DNA from: Lewinellaceae bacterium
Lineage (GTDB): Bacteria; Bacteroidota; Bacteroidia; Chitinophagales; Saprospiraceae
Assembly (NCBI GenBank): GCA_020636315.1
Contig: JACJYA010000002.1
Span: 62,001 to 126,000 of the forward strand
DNA length: 64,000 nt
Reading direction: 5' to 3'
Below, in pieces: positions 41,341 to 51,004 of the stretch. Position 1 is the stretch's first letter. Every line of letters starts with the position of its first letter. A program made the translations under genes and the position numbers. Below the pieces are notes generated by a model that saw nothing but the letters and a program-made list of their open reading frames with translations, was not told the DNA's origin and made no database searches.

Positions 41341-42976
41341 TGGCCATCGCCCCCTCCCCTACTGCCGATGCTACCCGGTTCATGGCGCCGGAACGCACAT
41401 CGCCGGCGGCAAAAATGCCCGGCTGGCAGGTCTCCAGCAAAAAGGGTTCCCGCTCCTTTTTCCATATTCGGGGAAATTGTTCATCGAGCGTCAGGTCCCT
41501 ACCGGTTTTGATGTAGCCTTTTTCAGTGCGCAGGATATTGCCGCCCAGCCAGTCGGTGAACGGGCGGGCGCCGATGAATATGAAGAGGGCGTCGGCATCG
41601 GCGGCATAAGTTGTATTGTCCTCCAGGTTTTCGATCGACAGGCACTGCAGGTGTCCGTCACCCGTGGCTTCCACGACCTGCCTGTGGCCCTGCACTTCAA
41701 TATTGGCGATGCTGTTGATCTGGTCGATGAGATAGGAAGACATGGTCGATGTCAGATCCTCCCGGCGGATCAGTATGGTTACCTTTTCTGCAAACTGGGA
41801 CAGGTAAACGGCTCCCTGTCCGGCAGAGTTGCCACCGCCGACGATGAACACTTTTTTGTTGCGGCAGGCATTGGCCTCCGTCATAGCGGCGCCGTAATAA
41901 ATGCCGGCGCCGGTAAAGTCCGCTATTCCCTTTGCGGGCAGCTTCCGGTAATCGACGCCGGTCGTAATGACTACCGCCTTGGTGTTTACTTTAGAGCCAT
42001 CACCCAGGTGGATGGTTTTATAGGCTCCATCTGTTTCTATGCCTTTCACTTCCTGAGGAGAAAGAAATTCGATGCCGAAGCGGGTAGCCTGGGAAATGGC
42101 CCGCCGGGCGAGGTCCGCTCCGCTGAGCCCTTTCGGAAAGCCCAGATAATTCTCGATCCGGGAACTGGTGCCCGCCTGCCCTCCCGGCGCCCTTTTTTCC
42201 ACCAGCAGGGTCTTCAGCCCTTCGGATCCACCGTAAACAGCTGCCGCCAGGCCGGCAGGGCCGGCGCCAATAATGACGACGTCGTAGAGCTCCGAACTCG
42301 CGGCGGGTTGCAGGCCTACCCGGGAAGCCACATCGGTGACGGAAGGATCTGCAAGGGTGGCGCCGTCTTCAAAAAAGACAACGGGTAGTACCTTCCGGTC
42401 CAATCCATGCAGGCCGAGCAGTTCCTCCGCTTCCGGGTTTGTTTCGATATCCAGCCACTGGTAGGGCAGCAGGTTGCCCGCCAGGAAATCCTTGAGGGTG
42501 TGCGACTTGGGAGAGTATTGATAGCCCACTACCCGGATACCGCGGAATGCCGGCCGGTAGCCTGCCTGCCATTCGTCCAGCAGGTCGTGAATGACCGGGA
42601 AAAGGCGCTCGGCAGGAGGATCCCAGGGTTTCATCAGGTAGTAATCGAGCTGCACATCGTTTATAGCCTTGATGGCGGCATCGGTATCCGAATAGGCGGT
42701 CAGTAACACCCGCCTGGCACGGGGGTAGGTTTCCCTGGCCAGTTCCAGAAAATCAACACCCGGCATTTCAGGCATGCGTTGATCCGAAATGAAAAGGGCA
42801 ACTTCCTCCCCTTTTTTCTTCAGCTCAACCAATGAGGCCAGCGCCTCCCTGGCGGAATCCGTACTAATGATCCGGTATTCGCTCTTATATTCGGAACGAA
42901 GGTCCCGCTTCAATGACCTCAATACCTGCGGGTCATCGTCAACGGAAAAGATAATGGGCTTTCTTTCTTCTGACAT
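41306..42976 (-). CDS. Response regulator receiver fused to a thioredoxin-reductase-like flavoprotein (no CxxC)
   Basis: 556 residues. The receiver domain (~7-125) has IIFSVDDDPQVLRSLKRDL, the phospho-acceptor Asp in LFISDQRMPEMPGVDFL, and LTAYSDTDAAI plus YYLMKPW. A ~100-residue linker (thioredoxin-like NLLPYQWLDIE...) leads to the FAD/NAD oxidoreductase domain (~230-556): VVIIGAGPAGLAAAVYG, APGGQAGTSSRIENYLGFP, VFIVGGGNSAGQGAVYL and PGIFAAGDVRSG. Where thioredoxin reductases have CATC, this protein has AMTEANAC, a single cysteine. Disulfide reduction by the classical mechanism is therefore unlikely. It follows the histidine kinase gene (43264-44673) in the same direction, so the kinase probably phosphorylates its receiver. 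Confidence 0.9.
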   Translation of the reverse strand: MSEERKPIIFSVDDDPQVLRSLKRDLRSEYKSEYRIISTDSAREALASLVELKKKGEEVALFISDQRMPEMPGVDFLELARETYPRARRVLLTAYSDTDAAIKAINDVQLDYYLMKPWDPPAERLFPVIHDLLDEWQAGYRPAFRGIRVVGYQYSPKSHTLKDFLAGNLLPYQWLDIETNPEAEELLGLHGLDRKVLPVVFFEDGATLADPSVTDVASRVGLQPAASSELYDVVIIGAGPAGLAAAVYGGSEGLKTLLVEKRAPGGQAGTSSRIENYLGFPKGLSGADLARRAISQATRFGIEFLSPQEVKGIETDGAYKTIHLGDGSKVNTKAVVITTGVDYRKLPAKGIADFTGAGIYYGAAMTEANACRNKKVFIVGGGNSAGQGAVYLSQFAEKVTILIRREDLTSTMSSYLIDQINSIANIEVQGHRQVVEATGDGHLQCLSIENLEDNTTYAADADALFIFIGARPFTDWLGGNILRTEKGYIKTGRDLTLDEQFPRIWKKEREPFLLETCQPGIFAAGDVRSGAMNRVASAVGEGAMAIKFVHEYLAEV

Positions 42977-43082
42977 GGATTCAGGATTTTTAACCGTTTT
43001 CGCGAGCTAAAGCGGGAGTGTTCATTGTTCCTTGTTTCTGAGTTTTTACCCGGCAGAGCGGTAGCGAGGACGGGCCTCTTTG

Positions 43083-43135
43083 CCCTGGAAACCAGCGGGT
43101 TAACGTAACCCGGACACATTTATTTGAACTATCCC
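43083..43135. repeat. Dispersed intergenic repeat, copy near the kinase/flavoprotein pair
   Basis: The block CCCTGGAAACCAGCGGGTTA, a few variable bases, TAACCCGGACAC and a TTGAACTATCCC-like end recurs at 53219-53270, and its last part at 11871-11900. About 60 bp upstream of the core both large copies also share GTTCATnGTTCC and CTGAGTT fragments. The GGGTTA/TAACCC parts are inverted. Confidence 0.7.
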
Positions 43136-43263
43136 TCTAAAGCCCGTTTCAATGGACGAAGGCCCGGCCGAGAGACGAGGACAGGCGGAGCCCGCTCCTG
43201 TGAGCCGGGTTAAATTCGGGATTCGGGATTCGTCAAATTTGCTTTTGCACTCGTTCATACCTC

Positions 43264-44673
43264 CTATTTAAAAGCCGGAAAACACAGGCTGAAGGTCGTC
43301 TTCCCCGGCCGGGATTCCACATCGACCTGCGCTTTGTGGCGGTTTAATATCTTTTTGACAATATCCAGTCCCATTCCCGTTCCTTCACCCATTGGTTTGG
43401 TGGTGAAGAAGGGTTCAAATATACGGGTTTGAATGTCTTCCGGGATGCCGGCGCCATTGTCGGTAATATCGACGCATACGTATTCGCGGTCCGGGTAGGT
43501 ATGCACCGTGAGGGTGCCGCCCTGGCCCATAGCATCGATGGCGTTGACGACCAGATTGGTCCAAACCTGGTTGAGTTCGCCGGCAAAGCCACTGACCTTT
43601 GGCAACTCCGGAGCCAGGTCCTTCTCGAGGTTGATATTCTTTGACTTGAACTTGTGTTTCAGCATGATCATGGTGGAGCGAAGGCCCTCGTGAATATCGA
43701 CCGGCTCCATAACCACCCCGCGGTCCATGTGGGAATAATCTTTGATGGACTTTACCAATTTGCTGATGCGGCCGGAGGCTTCCTGGATCTCGCTCACCAG
43801 GTTCTCCAGGCTGAGGGTGCTCTCCAGCCACCACATGATGGAGCTGAGGGGGTCGTCCCCGACGATGTTGTGAATGTTATCGAGGTCGTCCACCGTCACT
43901 CCAAAATCCACGAAGGTTTCGGCAATATCTTCTCCTTCTCCTATACCGTGATCGTCCAGCCAGTCGATGACATCATCCATGCGTTCTTCCCTTTCCATCA
44001 GGGAGAGATCCAGGTTTTGAGCCTGTTCGATCCGGGAAAACAGGATGGCGTTCACCTCGTCCGTCTGTTCGGGAGTGATCCGCATAGTGATAATAGACTT
44101 GAACTTTTCGGGGGTGGAATGGACTTTTCGGTACAGCTCTTCCGCATTACGGACCATGGCGGACGCCGGGTTGTTGAGTTCATGGGCAAGGCCGGCGGAG
44201 AGTTTTCCGAGGGCCATGAGCTTTTCATTCTGGAACTGCATGGTGGTAAAGTCTCTGACGCGGTCGCTCATCACGGCCACCAGGGCCTGGGTGAGCTCAT
44301 AGCTGACGTTGACCATTTCCGTGAAGTACTGTTTGTGAAGCTCCAGGATATAGGTAGGTTCCAGGGCCTGGCCGTAAGCGCGAGCCTCTTTCATTCGGGA
44401 GAAAGGCAGGACCCCGGTGATGTATCCGGCTTCCCAGACGCCCAGCTCCCGGGTTTGCCCATTTTGCTCCAGGCGCACTACGTAACGCCCTTTCATGATG
44501 ACCTGCATGTGGTTGACAGCCTGGCCGGGCTGAAACAGGTTTTCGCCGGTTTCGTACAACTTGTAATCCGACTTGTCGATTATCCATTGGAGTGCCTCGG
44601 GAGCGATCTCATCAAAGGTTTCGAACGACTGAAGGGCGGAGAGCAGGGCCGGCGTTTTAGGTAATACTTTCAT
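43264..44673 (-). CDS. Sensor histidine kinase with N-terminal cyclic-nucleotide-binding-like domain
   Basis: 469 residues without membrane helices, so cytoplasmic. The N-terminal ~130 residues form a CRP-type cNMP-binding fold (YETGENLFQPGQAVNHMQVIMKGRYVVRLEQNG). HisKA has the phospho-histidine in GKLSAGLAHELNNPASAMVRNAEEL (~165). The ATPase domain (~355-469) has the N box QVWTNLVVNAIDAM, the G1 box DITDNGAGIPE, and GEGTGMGLDIVKKI. The arginine of canonical cNMP pockets is not evident, so the ligand is uncertain. It sits 287 bp upstream of the receiver-flavoprotein gene, forming a likely two-component pair linked to redox or energy sensing (inferred). Confidence 0.9.
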   Translation of the reverse strand: MKVLPKTPALLSALQSFETFDEIAPEALQWIIDKSDYKLYETGENLFQPGQAVNHMQVIMKGRYVVRLEQNGQTRELGVWEAGYITGVLPFSRMKEARAYGQALEPTYILELHKQYFTEMVNVSYELTQALVAVMSDRVRDFTTMQFQNEKLMALGKLSAGLAHELNNPASAMVRNAEELYRKVHSTPEKFKSIITMRITPEQTDEVNAILFSRIEQAQNLDLSLMEREERMDDVIDWLDDHGIGEGEDIAETFVDFGVTVDDLDNIHNIVGDDPLSSIMWWLESTLSLENLVSEIQEASGRISKLVKSIKDYSHMDRGVVMEPVDIHEGLRSTMIMLKHKFKSKNINLEKDLAPELPKVSGFAGELNQVWTNLVVNAIDAMGQGGTLTVHTYPDREYVCVDITDNGAGIPEDIQTRIFEPFFTTKPMGEGTGMGLDIVKKILNRHKAQVDVESRPGKTTFSLCFPAFK

Positions 44674-44760
44674 GGATTAAAATGGGTGTGTAAAAGAATA
44701 CAACCAAAGTAAAGAATAGTTGTGTAGAACAGTATCCGTAATAGTGGCGTTTTCAATGTC

Positions 44761-45273
44761 ATGGACCTCTACCGGCGCATACTACTAGCCTTTTTCGGCA
44801 TTCTCATTCCAGGGTGGCTGTCGCTGCAACTTGCGCTTTACTCCTATCTCGGCATGTTGGGAGTGTTGTTACCCGGGCTCCTTTTCGGGTTGCCTTTCGC
44901 TCTGGTAAACTTCAAAGGGGTTCAGGAAAAGATCAGGGCCGCCCTCCTCAACACTTTTTTTGCCACCGCTTCTATAATAGTTGGTTTTCTGGTGGCATTC
45001 ACCCTTGGCCCGGAAGGCGCCGGAGCGGAAGGTTTTCAGTTCGGCCTGCTGCTGGGCTTCGGCTGTGCAGCACCTTTGACGATAATGCTCTTTGCCGCCT
45101 ACCGCCTTTCCTGGCCTTCCATGATCCTGGCCATCGCCCTGGGCAGCCTCCTCCCGGCTGTGGCAGGTTTTGAGGGCGCACAGGAGGCCACCGTGAAACC
45201 AGAGCTCTTTGCCTATTTCTGGCTGGCGGTGATGGGAGGGGTTTTCAGTTGGGGAGTGAGGGAGAGGGGGTGA
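44761..45273 (+). CDS. Hypothetical polytopic membrane protein
   Basis: 170 residues with about five hydrophobic helices (AFFGILIPGWLSLQLALYSYL, GVLLPGLLFGLPFALV, TFFATASIIVGFLVAFTL, FGLLLGFGCAAPLTIMLFA, FAYFWLAVMGGVFSWGV). No family was recognised. It is divergent from the histidine kinase gene (87 bp apart) and precedes the MATE gene on the same strand. Inner-membrane location is predicted. Confidence 0.7.
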   Translation: MDLYRRILLAFFGILIPGWLSLQLALYSYLGMLGVLLPGLLFGLPFALVNFKGVQEKIRAALLNTFFATASIIVGFLVAFTLGPEGAGAEGFQFGLLLGFGCAAPLTIMLFAAYRLSWPSMILAIALGSLLPAVAGFEGAQEATVKPELFAYFWLAVMGGVFSWGVRERG

Positions 45274-45307
45274 GGGGAGAAAAACAGAATTTCAATTTCA
45301 TTAAGCT

Positions 45308-46675
45308 ATGAACCGTTCTCAGGAACTCGGGACCATACATGGGGCAGTTACTTACCAAGATGGCTATTCCCGCCTCGGTGGGCATCCTGGTGATGTCCAT
45401 CTATTTCATTGTCGATACTATATTTGTTTACGGTGGGTGGGCACCCTGGGTATTGCTGCCATTACGGTAGTCATGCCTATTACGTTTTCATTTCGAGTAT
45501 CGGAATGGCTATTGGGGTGGGCGGAAGCTCTATTATTTCGCGTGCACTGGGAGCGGATAACAACCGCATACTGCCACACGTTCGGCAATATGAAGCCTGA
45601 CGCTGCTGATCGTGATGACGGTACTGCTGGTAGGTTCCTTTTAAGGAGCCCATTCTCACCCTGTTCGGCGCAAATGGCGATATTATGGAGCCGGCCAAAG
45701 TGTATTTCGACATCATTCTGGTGGGCGTTCCCGATTTAGTACATGATGAGCAATAACGTCATGCGTACGAGGGTACCTAAGATTACCATGCTCACCATGA
45801 TGGTGCCCGCCATTGCCAACCTGATCCTCGACCCCATCCTCATCATCTGGCTGGATATGGGGCTGGCGGGGGCCGCCTGGGCGACCACCATTTCCTATTA
45901 CCTGAGCGCCATCTTCGCTCTGTGGTTTTTCCTTTCCGGCCGCTCTGAACTGCACCTGTACCGAAGCAGTATGATCCTGGAAGCGCCACTGGTGAGAGAG
46001 ATCTTCAGCATCGGTTTTGTGACCCTTGCCCGGCAGGGAACGGTCAGCCTGCTGAGCATCGTGCTCAACCACACCCTGTTCCAGTACGGCAACGAGCTGG
46101 CGGTGGCCATATATGGCGTCATCAACCGGGTGATGATGTTCGCCAATTTCCCGGTATTGGGCATTACCCAGGGCTTCCTGCCCATCGCCGGTTACAACTA
46201 CGGGGCCCGGAAATGGGGACGGGTAAAGGCCATCATCAACTATTCCATCCGTTCGGGCACCCTCATTGCCATTGGGCTGTTCCTCTGCATCATCTTCCTC
46301 TCCGAACAGATCGTCAGCTTGTTCACCAATGACCCGAGGTTGCTGTCGGAAGCGCCCTCTGCATTGACACTCGTTTTTCTCGCCACGCCCCTAATTACTG
46401 TACAACTGATCGGGGCAGCCTATTTTCAGGCTATCGGCAGAGCCCGGCCGGCACTATTCCTCACCCTAACCAAGCAGGGCTTTTTCCTCATTCCCTTCGT
46501 GTTGCTGCTGCCCCAATTCCTGGGCCTCGACGGCATCTGGTATGCCTTTCCCGTTTCCGATGTGCTGGCCGCATCAGTGACCTACGCCTATCTGCGTATG
46601 GAAATGCGCAAAAAGCTGGATGTGGCGGTGCGAAAAGAAAAGTTGGAACTGGCTACAGTGGGAAAAGAAGAATAG
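45308..46675 (+). pseudogene. MATE-family multidrug/sodium antiporter gene with multiple frameshifts in its first third
   Basis: The last ~310 codons (45743-46675) form an uninterrupted MATE C-terminal part with PAIANLILDPILIIWLDMGLAG, ITQGFLPIAGYNYGARKWG, AAYFQAIGRARPALFLTLTKQG and about eight membrane helices. The expected N-terminal ~145 residues are spread over all three frames: MGQLLTKMAIPASVGILVMS in one, RWVGTLGIAAITVVMPITF in the next, FISSIGMAIGVGGSSIISRAL in the third, then LTLLIVMTVLLVGSF. At least six indels fall within ~400 bp. Either the gene is freshly broken or this stretch of the sequence is inaccurate. An intact protein would be ~455 residues. Confidence 0.8.
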
Positions 46676-46697
46676 AAGAATTTTGAGTATGTTTCCT

Positions 46698-46762
46698 TAA
46701 TCGTTATTTTTATAATCATTACAAAAATAACGATTACTTTTATAATTATTATTTTTGTAATG
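46698..46762. promoter_or_regulatory. Mutually exclusive AT-rich hairpins
   Basis: A middle segment can pair with either neighbour. 46698-46711 pairs with 46723-46736 (14 bp, perfect), while 46717-46730 pairs with 46749-46762 (14 bp, perfect). Such competing stems are seen in attenuators and switches. The sequence is AT-rich and lies 22 bp after the MATE gene and 260 bp before the GWxTD gene. The rest of this 346-bp gap shows only a weak promoter (TATCTTTA near 46998-47005). Confidence 0.5.
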
Positions 46763-47021
46763 GACTCACTGTACATCCAACTCCCTGATTGCCTCCCAAC
46801 CAATTATTAGCTAACTTGTTTTATTAGAAACGGTAGCACATCAATGATTGGACGCTTTTGGCGCATCCGTGCTCAACGCCATTTTTCGCCTGCCACATCA
46901 CCCGGGGCCGGAAACCCCGCCGGACGCCTATTGAACAAGGTGTTTGAAAACTGACTTTTCATAGAATTCGTATCCGCTCATTTCGAGAGGATGCCTTATC
47001 TTTAGCTAAAATCATTCGACT

Positions 47022-48479
47022 ATGAAAAACCTTGCTGCATTACTGCTCTTCCTGGGCCTGAGTGCGTCGCTACCGGCCCTGGACGCCAGCGTTTCTTACG
47101 CGACCTTCAAGAGCCCCACACAGAGCTATATTGAAATTTACCTGCACATTGCCGGCAGGTCCGTTACTTTCCAACCCGTTACCGACTCTACCTATCAGGC
47201 AGGAGTAGAAGTGGTCATCCTTTTTAAAGAGGGGGAAGAGATCGTGAAGTTCGACAAATTTACACTCAACAGCCCCGTAGCCGCCAGGCCACTCGATTTC
47301 ATCGACCTCAAACGCTACGGGCTGAAGGATGGGAAGTATGAACTGGTGGTCGCCGTTAAAGATATCCACCAGCCGGAAAATGCCAAGGAGTTCAACACTC
47401 AGATAGAATTCAATTACCAGGGCGACGCCCTGCTACAATCCGGCCTGGTATTGCTGGCCTCTTACCACCGCTCTGACAATCCCTCCAACGCTTTTGTCAA
47501 AAGCGGCATTCAGATGGAACCCCTGCCCTACAACTTCTACAGCCGCCACGCCTCATCTCTGATCTTCTACAATGAGGTTTATAATGCCGACAAGGCCATC
47601 GGAGAGGACTTTATGGTGAGCTACTCCATTGAAAAACTGGAAGATGGCGAATCGGAAATGGTCATGATCGGCCACAAGCGGCAAAAACCGCAACCCATTA
47701 TTCCTGTTCTCGTTCAGATGGACATCAGCCAGGTGCCCTCCGGCAATTACAACCTCATCGTCGAGGTGCGCAACCGGGCTAAGGAGCTATTGAGCCGTAA
47801 GCGCATCTTCTTCCAGCGCAGCAATCCCTTTCTCGACCAGGAACTGGAGACCCTCCAACTGGCCGCCAATGTGAACCTGCAGGAGGAGTTTGTCGAAAAG
47901 CTGACGCCCGAAGAACTGGAATACAGCCTGCGCGCCCTGACCCCCAAGCTCCCGCAGGGCGATGTTGACCTGGTGAACAGCATGATCCGCAATGACAGCC
48001 TCAATGCCCAGCGCCTCTACCTGTTCAGCTTCTGGGCAAAGGAAAGCCCCAATAATCCAGGATTCGCCTACCACAAATACATGGAGGTAGCCCGGGCTAT
48101 TGACGAGCAGTTCAACTCCGGCTTCCGGCATGGCTTTGAAACGGACCGCGGCTATATTTACCTGAAATACGGCCAGCCGGACGATATCGAGAACCGCGAC
48201 CAGGAGCCCTCCGCCCCGCCGTATGAGATCTGGACCTACTACGAGTTCCCACTCACCAACCAGAACAACGTAAAATTCGTCTTTTACAACCCCTCCCTTG
48301 CGCCGGGTGATTACCAGTTGCTGCATTCCACCGCTTTCGGCGAACGGAACAACCCTCAGTGGCAACGGGACCTCTACCGCGACGCACCCAATGAGATCCA
48401 GGGGTCTGATTATTTCGGCGGCACGGAAATGCTGGATAACTTCAACCGCAACGCCGGCCGCGTATTCCGGGACTATTGA
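47022..48479 (+). CDS. Exported GWxTD-domain protein
   Basis: 485 residues with signal peptide (MKNLAALLLFLGLSASLPALDA). The central region is beta-rich. The C-terminal ~150 residues carry the GWxTD-type domain: FWAKESPNNPGFAYHKYME, then GFETDRGYIYLKYGQPDDIENR (with GF instead of GW), PYEIWTYYEFP and FVFYNP. GWxTD proteins are widespread in Bacteroidota, exported and uncharacterised. The next gene, a small membrane protein, follows on the same strand after 150 bp. Confidence 0.88.
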   Translation: MKNLAALLLFLGLSASLPALDASVSYATFKSPTQSYIEIYLHIAGRSVTFQPVTDSTYQAGVEVVILFKEGEEIVKFDKFTLNSPVAARPLDFIDLKRYGLKDGKYELVVAVKDIHQPENAKEFNTQIEFNYQGDALLQSGLVLLASYHRSDNPSNAFVKSGIQMEPLPYNFYSRHASSLIFYNEVYNADKAIGEDFMVSYSIEKLEDGESEMVMIGHKRQKPQPIIPVLVQMDISQVPSGNYNLIVEVRNRAKELLSRKRIFFQRSNPFLDQELETLQLAANVNLQEEFVEKLTPEELEYSLRALTPKLPQGDVDLVNSMIRNDSLNAQRLYLFSFWAKESPNNPGFAYHKYMEVARAIDEQFNSGFRHGFETDRGYIYLKYGQPDDIENRDQEPSAPPYEIWTYYEFPLTNQNNVKFVFYNPSLAPGDYQLLHSTAFGERNNPQWQRDLYRDAPNEIQGSDYFGGTEMLDNFNRNAGRVFRDY

Positions 48480-48629
48480 TGAAAGCTTCTCTTCAGGCCG
48501 GAATTTCGTATCGCCCGCAGGTTATCCTTTCCGATACGAAATTCCTGCCTTCCCTGCAAAACTGCCGGCTCCCGTCCGAAGGCAGTATTTTTTCCGTAGA
48601 TTGAGCTGCAATAAATCGAATCTACCGGA

Positions 48630-48899
48630 ATGAAACGCATTCGCCCCTTCGAGATCTTCCTGATAGAGTTGGTCATCTATCTGTTTATCTGGGTAGTCAA
48701 TGACTATATGGCTTCCATGATCAGCCTCATTTTCGGCTGCATCTTTCTGCTTATCCTGCTCGCCTCTTTTGTCATGGAAATGGTGGAAAAGTCCAAAGTG
48801 CCCCGGTCGTATTTCATCATTATGGGGCTGTCCGTTCTGGCGCCGGTTATCGCAGCATTGCTGTATCTGCTGATCAATAAAGGGATGGAGTGGATGTAG
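48630..48899 (+). CDS. Small membrane protein
   Basis: 89 residues with three hydrophobic helices (IFLIELVIYLFIWVV, MISLIFGCIFLLILLASFVM, YFIIMGLSVLAPVIAALLYLL) and short charged connectors (EMVEKSKVPRS). No family was recognised. It ends 9 bp from the stop of the convergent caspase-like gene. Coding status is supported by the clean membrane pattern and a good reading frame. Confidence 0.7.
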   Translation: MKRIRPFEIFLIELVIYLFIWVVNDYMASMISLIFGCIFLLILLASFVMEMVEKSKVPRSYFIIMGLSVLAPVIAALLYLLINKGMEWM

Positions 48900-48908
48900 C
48901 GGTTTTGA

Positions 48909-50966
48909 TTATATGCGCTGAAAATAAATGGTCATCGGATAAGTGCCGCCATACCCATCCGGCATAATGAAGGTGATGCGCATATTCCGGTTGTCCAGTT
49001 GTTCGATGGCGCCGTTGCTGTTGCCCCAGTAGGGAGAGGCCATGGTAATGGCATTGCCGCTGATGTAATAGTTCTGGTACTCGGCGCCCATGGTGCTGGC
49101 CAGCTCGGCGGTGCCGTTGTTGTAAAAAGTAAAAGTATAGGAAAGCAGATCCAGGGACTGTTGATATTCAATGCCCATCTGCCGGATGGAAACCCCGTTG
49201 GAGCGCAGGTCCGTCACCCTCCAGGAACCCAGGATGAGCTCGGCGTTGCCGGGCGGGGCGGGTTCCGGTTCCGCATATTCTTCAGAATAGGAAGAGCCGT
49301 CTTCTTCGTAGGATGGTTCAGCGGGTTCATTCGTATAGGCCGGCGGAGAATAATCTTCCTCATATCCCATCTCCGACTGGATGACGGCAATGCCGATCAG
49401 CACGACGATTACGGCAACCAAAGCGGCCACCCACCTGCCCCACTTCCGTTTTTGGGGCGGAGGGGGCGGCGGCGGCACCCGATCCCGCAAGGTGGTAGTG
49501 CTGCCGGCCATAGAACGTTGCTGCGGCTCAAATTCCTCTATGAGCGCCGAGGTGGAAGAAGAGGCGCCTTCCGGCTTTCGGGCCAGCCGCTGCCGGCAAA
49601 CCCGGATAAGGTCTTCGATCTTGGGGTCATCCCCTGTCTTGGCCGCCTCGTTGAAATATTGAATGGCCAGGCGGTAATTGCCCTGCTTCATGGCTTCCTC
49701 TCCATTCTGAAAATGCTGCAGGAAAGTGATGCCATTCGAACAGAAGTTGATCTGCTGCTCAATGTATTCGTAATTGGGAGCAAACCCCTCCATATAATAG
49801 TGCAGGCTTTCGCGATAAAGTTCGCGGGCTTCCTCCAGCTTTTTAGCAGAAAAGAGCGCCTCGGCCCGCCTTATGCGCTGCTGAAACTGCTGCTGTATAT
49901 CTTCGCGCTCGGCGTCTTTCTGCGCAAGCTCTTCCAGAATTTTTCGCCGCTCCTGGTGCCTGGCCTGCAGGGCTTCCAGCCTCTGTCTGGCTTCCGCCAG
50001 GTATTTCCCGGCGCCGGCGTACTTCTGCAGGTAGTTCTTATAGGCCAGTTCATTGTCCTTGGCCTTGGCACTGCGCCACACATCTTCTTCTTTCAGCGCC
50101 AGAAGGCGGCGTTCCGCCTGGGTGGCATACTGGCCGGTAGGATAATATTCAAGATAGTTCTGATAGGACTGGACCGTATTTTTCTCCTGCACGTTCTTCC
50201 AGAAATCCGCTTCGCTTACCTTCAGGTGGAAGATGAACTCTCCGCCTTCGTCGGCCGAGTTCTGAATGCGGCCGTCCACCGGGCTTTGCCGGGCCTTGCC
50301 GGCGACAAACTCCTTTATGTACTGGACCAGGGCAGTGGTGTTGACCGCCCGCTTGGTATTGCGCTTCAGGTAAGTGATCAGGCCGCCGGCGAAAGGGCTG
50401 TTCTGCCCCGGCGTCCCGTCGGAGACCGTCTCCAAACGGCCCGAACTGATGATCCGGCGGGAGCGGAAGTGTTCATCGATGGAGGTGTTGCGTTTTTTCA
50501 CCACCAGTGAACCCGAAAAGCAGGAATCGATGATCAGCAGAATGTGCTGGGCATCGATGGCGTTGATCCGCTTGATGATGTTGGAGTTGGAAATGAAGCG
50601 GTCTTCGGTGTCCGTCCGGGCATCGACCGGTATCCAGTGCCCTTCGTCGAAGTCCTCATCGTAATGGCCGTGGCCGGAATAGTAAACCAGCAGGTTGTCC
50701 CTGGGGGTGATCTTGCGCTTCAGCTCCCGGATGGCGTCGTATATATTGGCCTCGGTGGCCCGCTCGTCGAAGAGGGTGGTAATGTGTTCTTCGTCAAACT
50801 GATACTGCCGGGCCAGGACCTGAATGAGGTCGCGGGCGTCTTTTACAGCATTATCCAGCGGCGTCCAGTGCTGGTATTTGTCAATACCGATGGCGAGCAG
50901 GTAATTGTTGCCGTTGCGGGGGTCGTAATCTTGTTGGGAGTCTGAAATGTCAATTCCACGTTCCAT
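48909..50966 (-). CDS. Caspase-family (C14) peptidase with coiled-coil/TPR region and one membrane helix
   Basis: 685 residues. The caspase domain is at the N-terminus (~20-250): YLLAIGIDKYQHWTPLDNAV, the catalytic histidine in LLVYYSGHGHYDEDF (~92) and the cysteine in LLIIDSCFSGSLV (~146). Helical TPR-like and coiled-coil segments follow (~270-470, rich in Lys/Glu/Arg/Gln), then a Pro-rich spacer and a membrane helix (~525-543, VAALVAVIVVLIGIAVIQ). The ~90-residue C-terminal domain (ELILGSWRVTDLRSNG...) is lipocalin-like. The protease should sit in the cytoplasm with the C-terminal domain outside the inner membrane, as an envelope-sensing protease. Its substrate is unknown. Confidence 0.88.
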   Translation of the reverse strand: MERGIDISDSQQDYDPRNGNNYLLAIGIDKYQHWTPLDNAVKDARDLIQVLARQYQFDEEHITTLFDERATEANIYDAIRELKRKITPRDNLLVYYSGHGHYDEDFDEGHWIPVDARTDTEDRFISNSNIIKRINAIDAQHILLIIDSCFSGSLVVKKRNTSIDEHFRSRRIISSGRLETVSDGTPGQNSPFAGGLITYLKRNTKRAVNTTALVQYIKEFVAGKARQSPVDGRIQNSADEGGEFIFHLKVSEADFWKNVQEKNTVQSYQNYLEYYPTGQYATQAERRLLALKEEDVWRSAKAKDNELAYKNYLQKYAGAGKYLAEARQRLEALQARHQERRKILEELAQKDAEREDIQQQFQQRIRRAEALFSAKKLEEARELYRESLHYYMEGFAPNYEYIEQQINFCSNGITFLQHFQNGEEAMKQGNYRLAIQYFNEAAKTGDDPKIEDLIRVCRQRLARKPEGASSSTSALIEEFEPQQRSMAGSTTTLRDRVPPPPPPPQKRKWGRWVAALVAVIVVLIGIAVIQSEMGYEEDYSPPAYTNEPAEPSYEEDGSSYSEEYAEPEPAPPGNAELILGSWRVTDLRSNGVSIRQMGIEYQQSLDLLSYTFTFYNNGTAELASTMGAEYQNYYISGNAITMASPYWGNSNGAIEQLDNRNMRITFIMPDGYGGTYPMTIYFQRI

Positions 50967-51004
50967 ATTTTGGGATATAATTGTTGGGTGTCGGGGGCGG
51001 AAAC

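Noticed and set aside
48999..50510. 503-codon open frame opposite the caspase gene
   Set aside because: Antisense shadow. The caspase frame has catalytic His and Cys motifs and a membrane helix.
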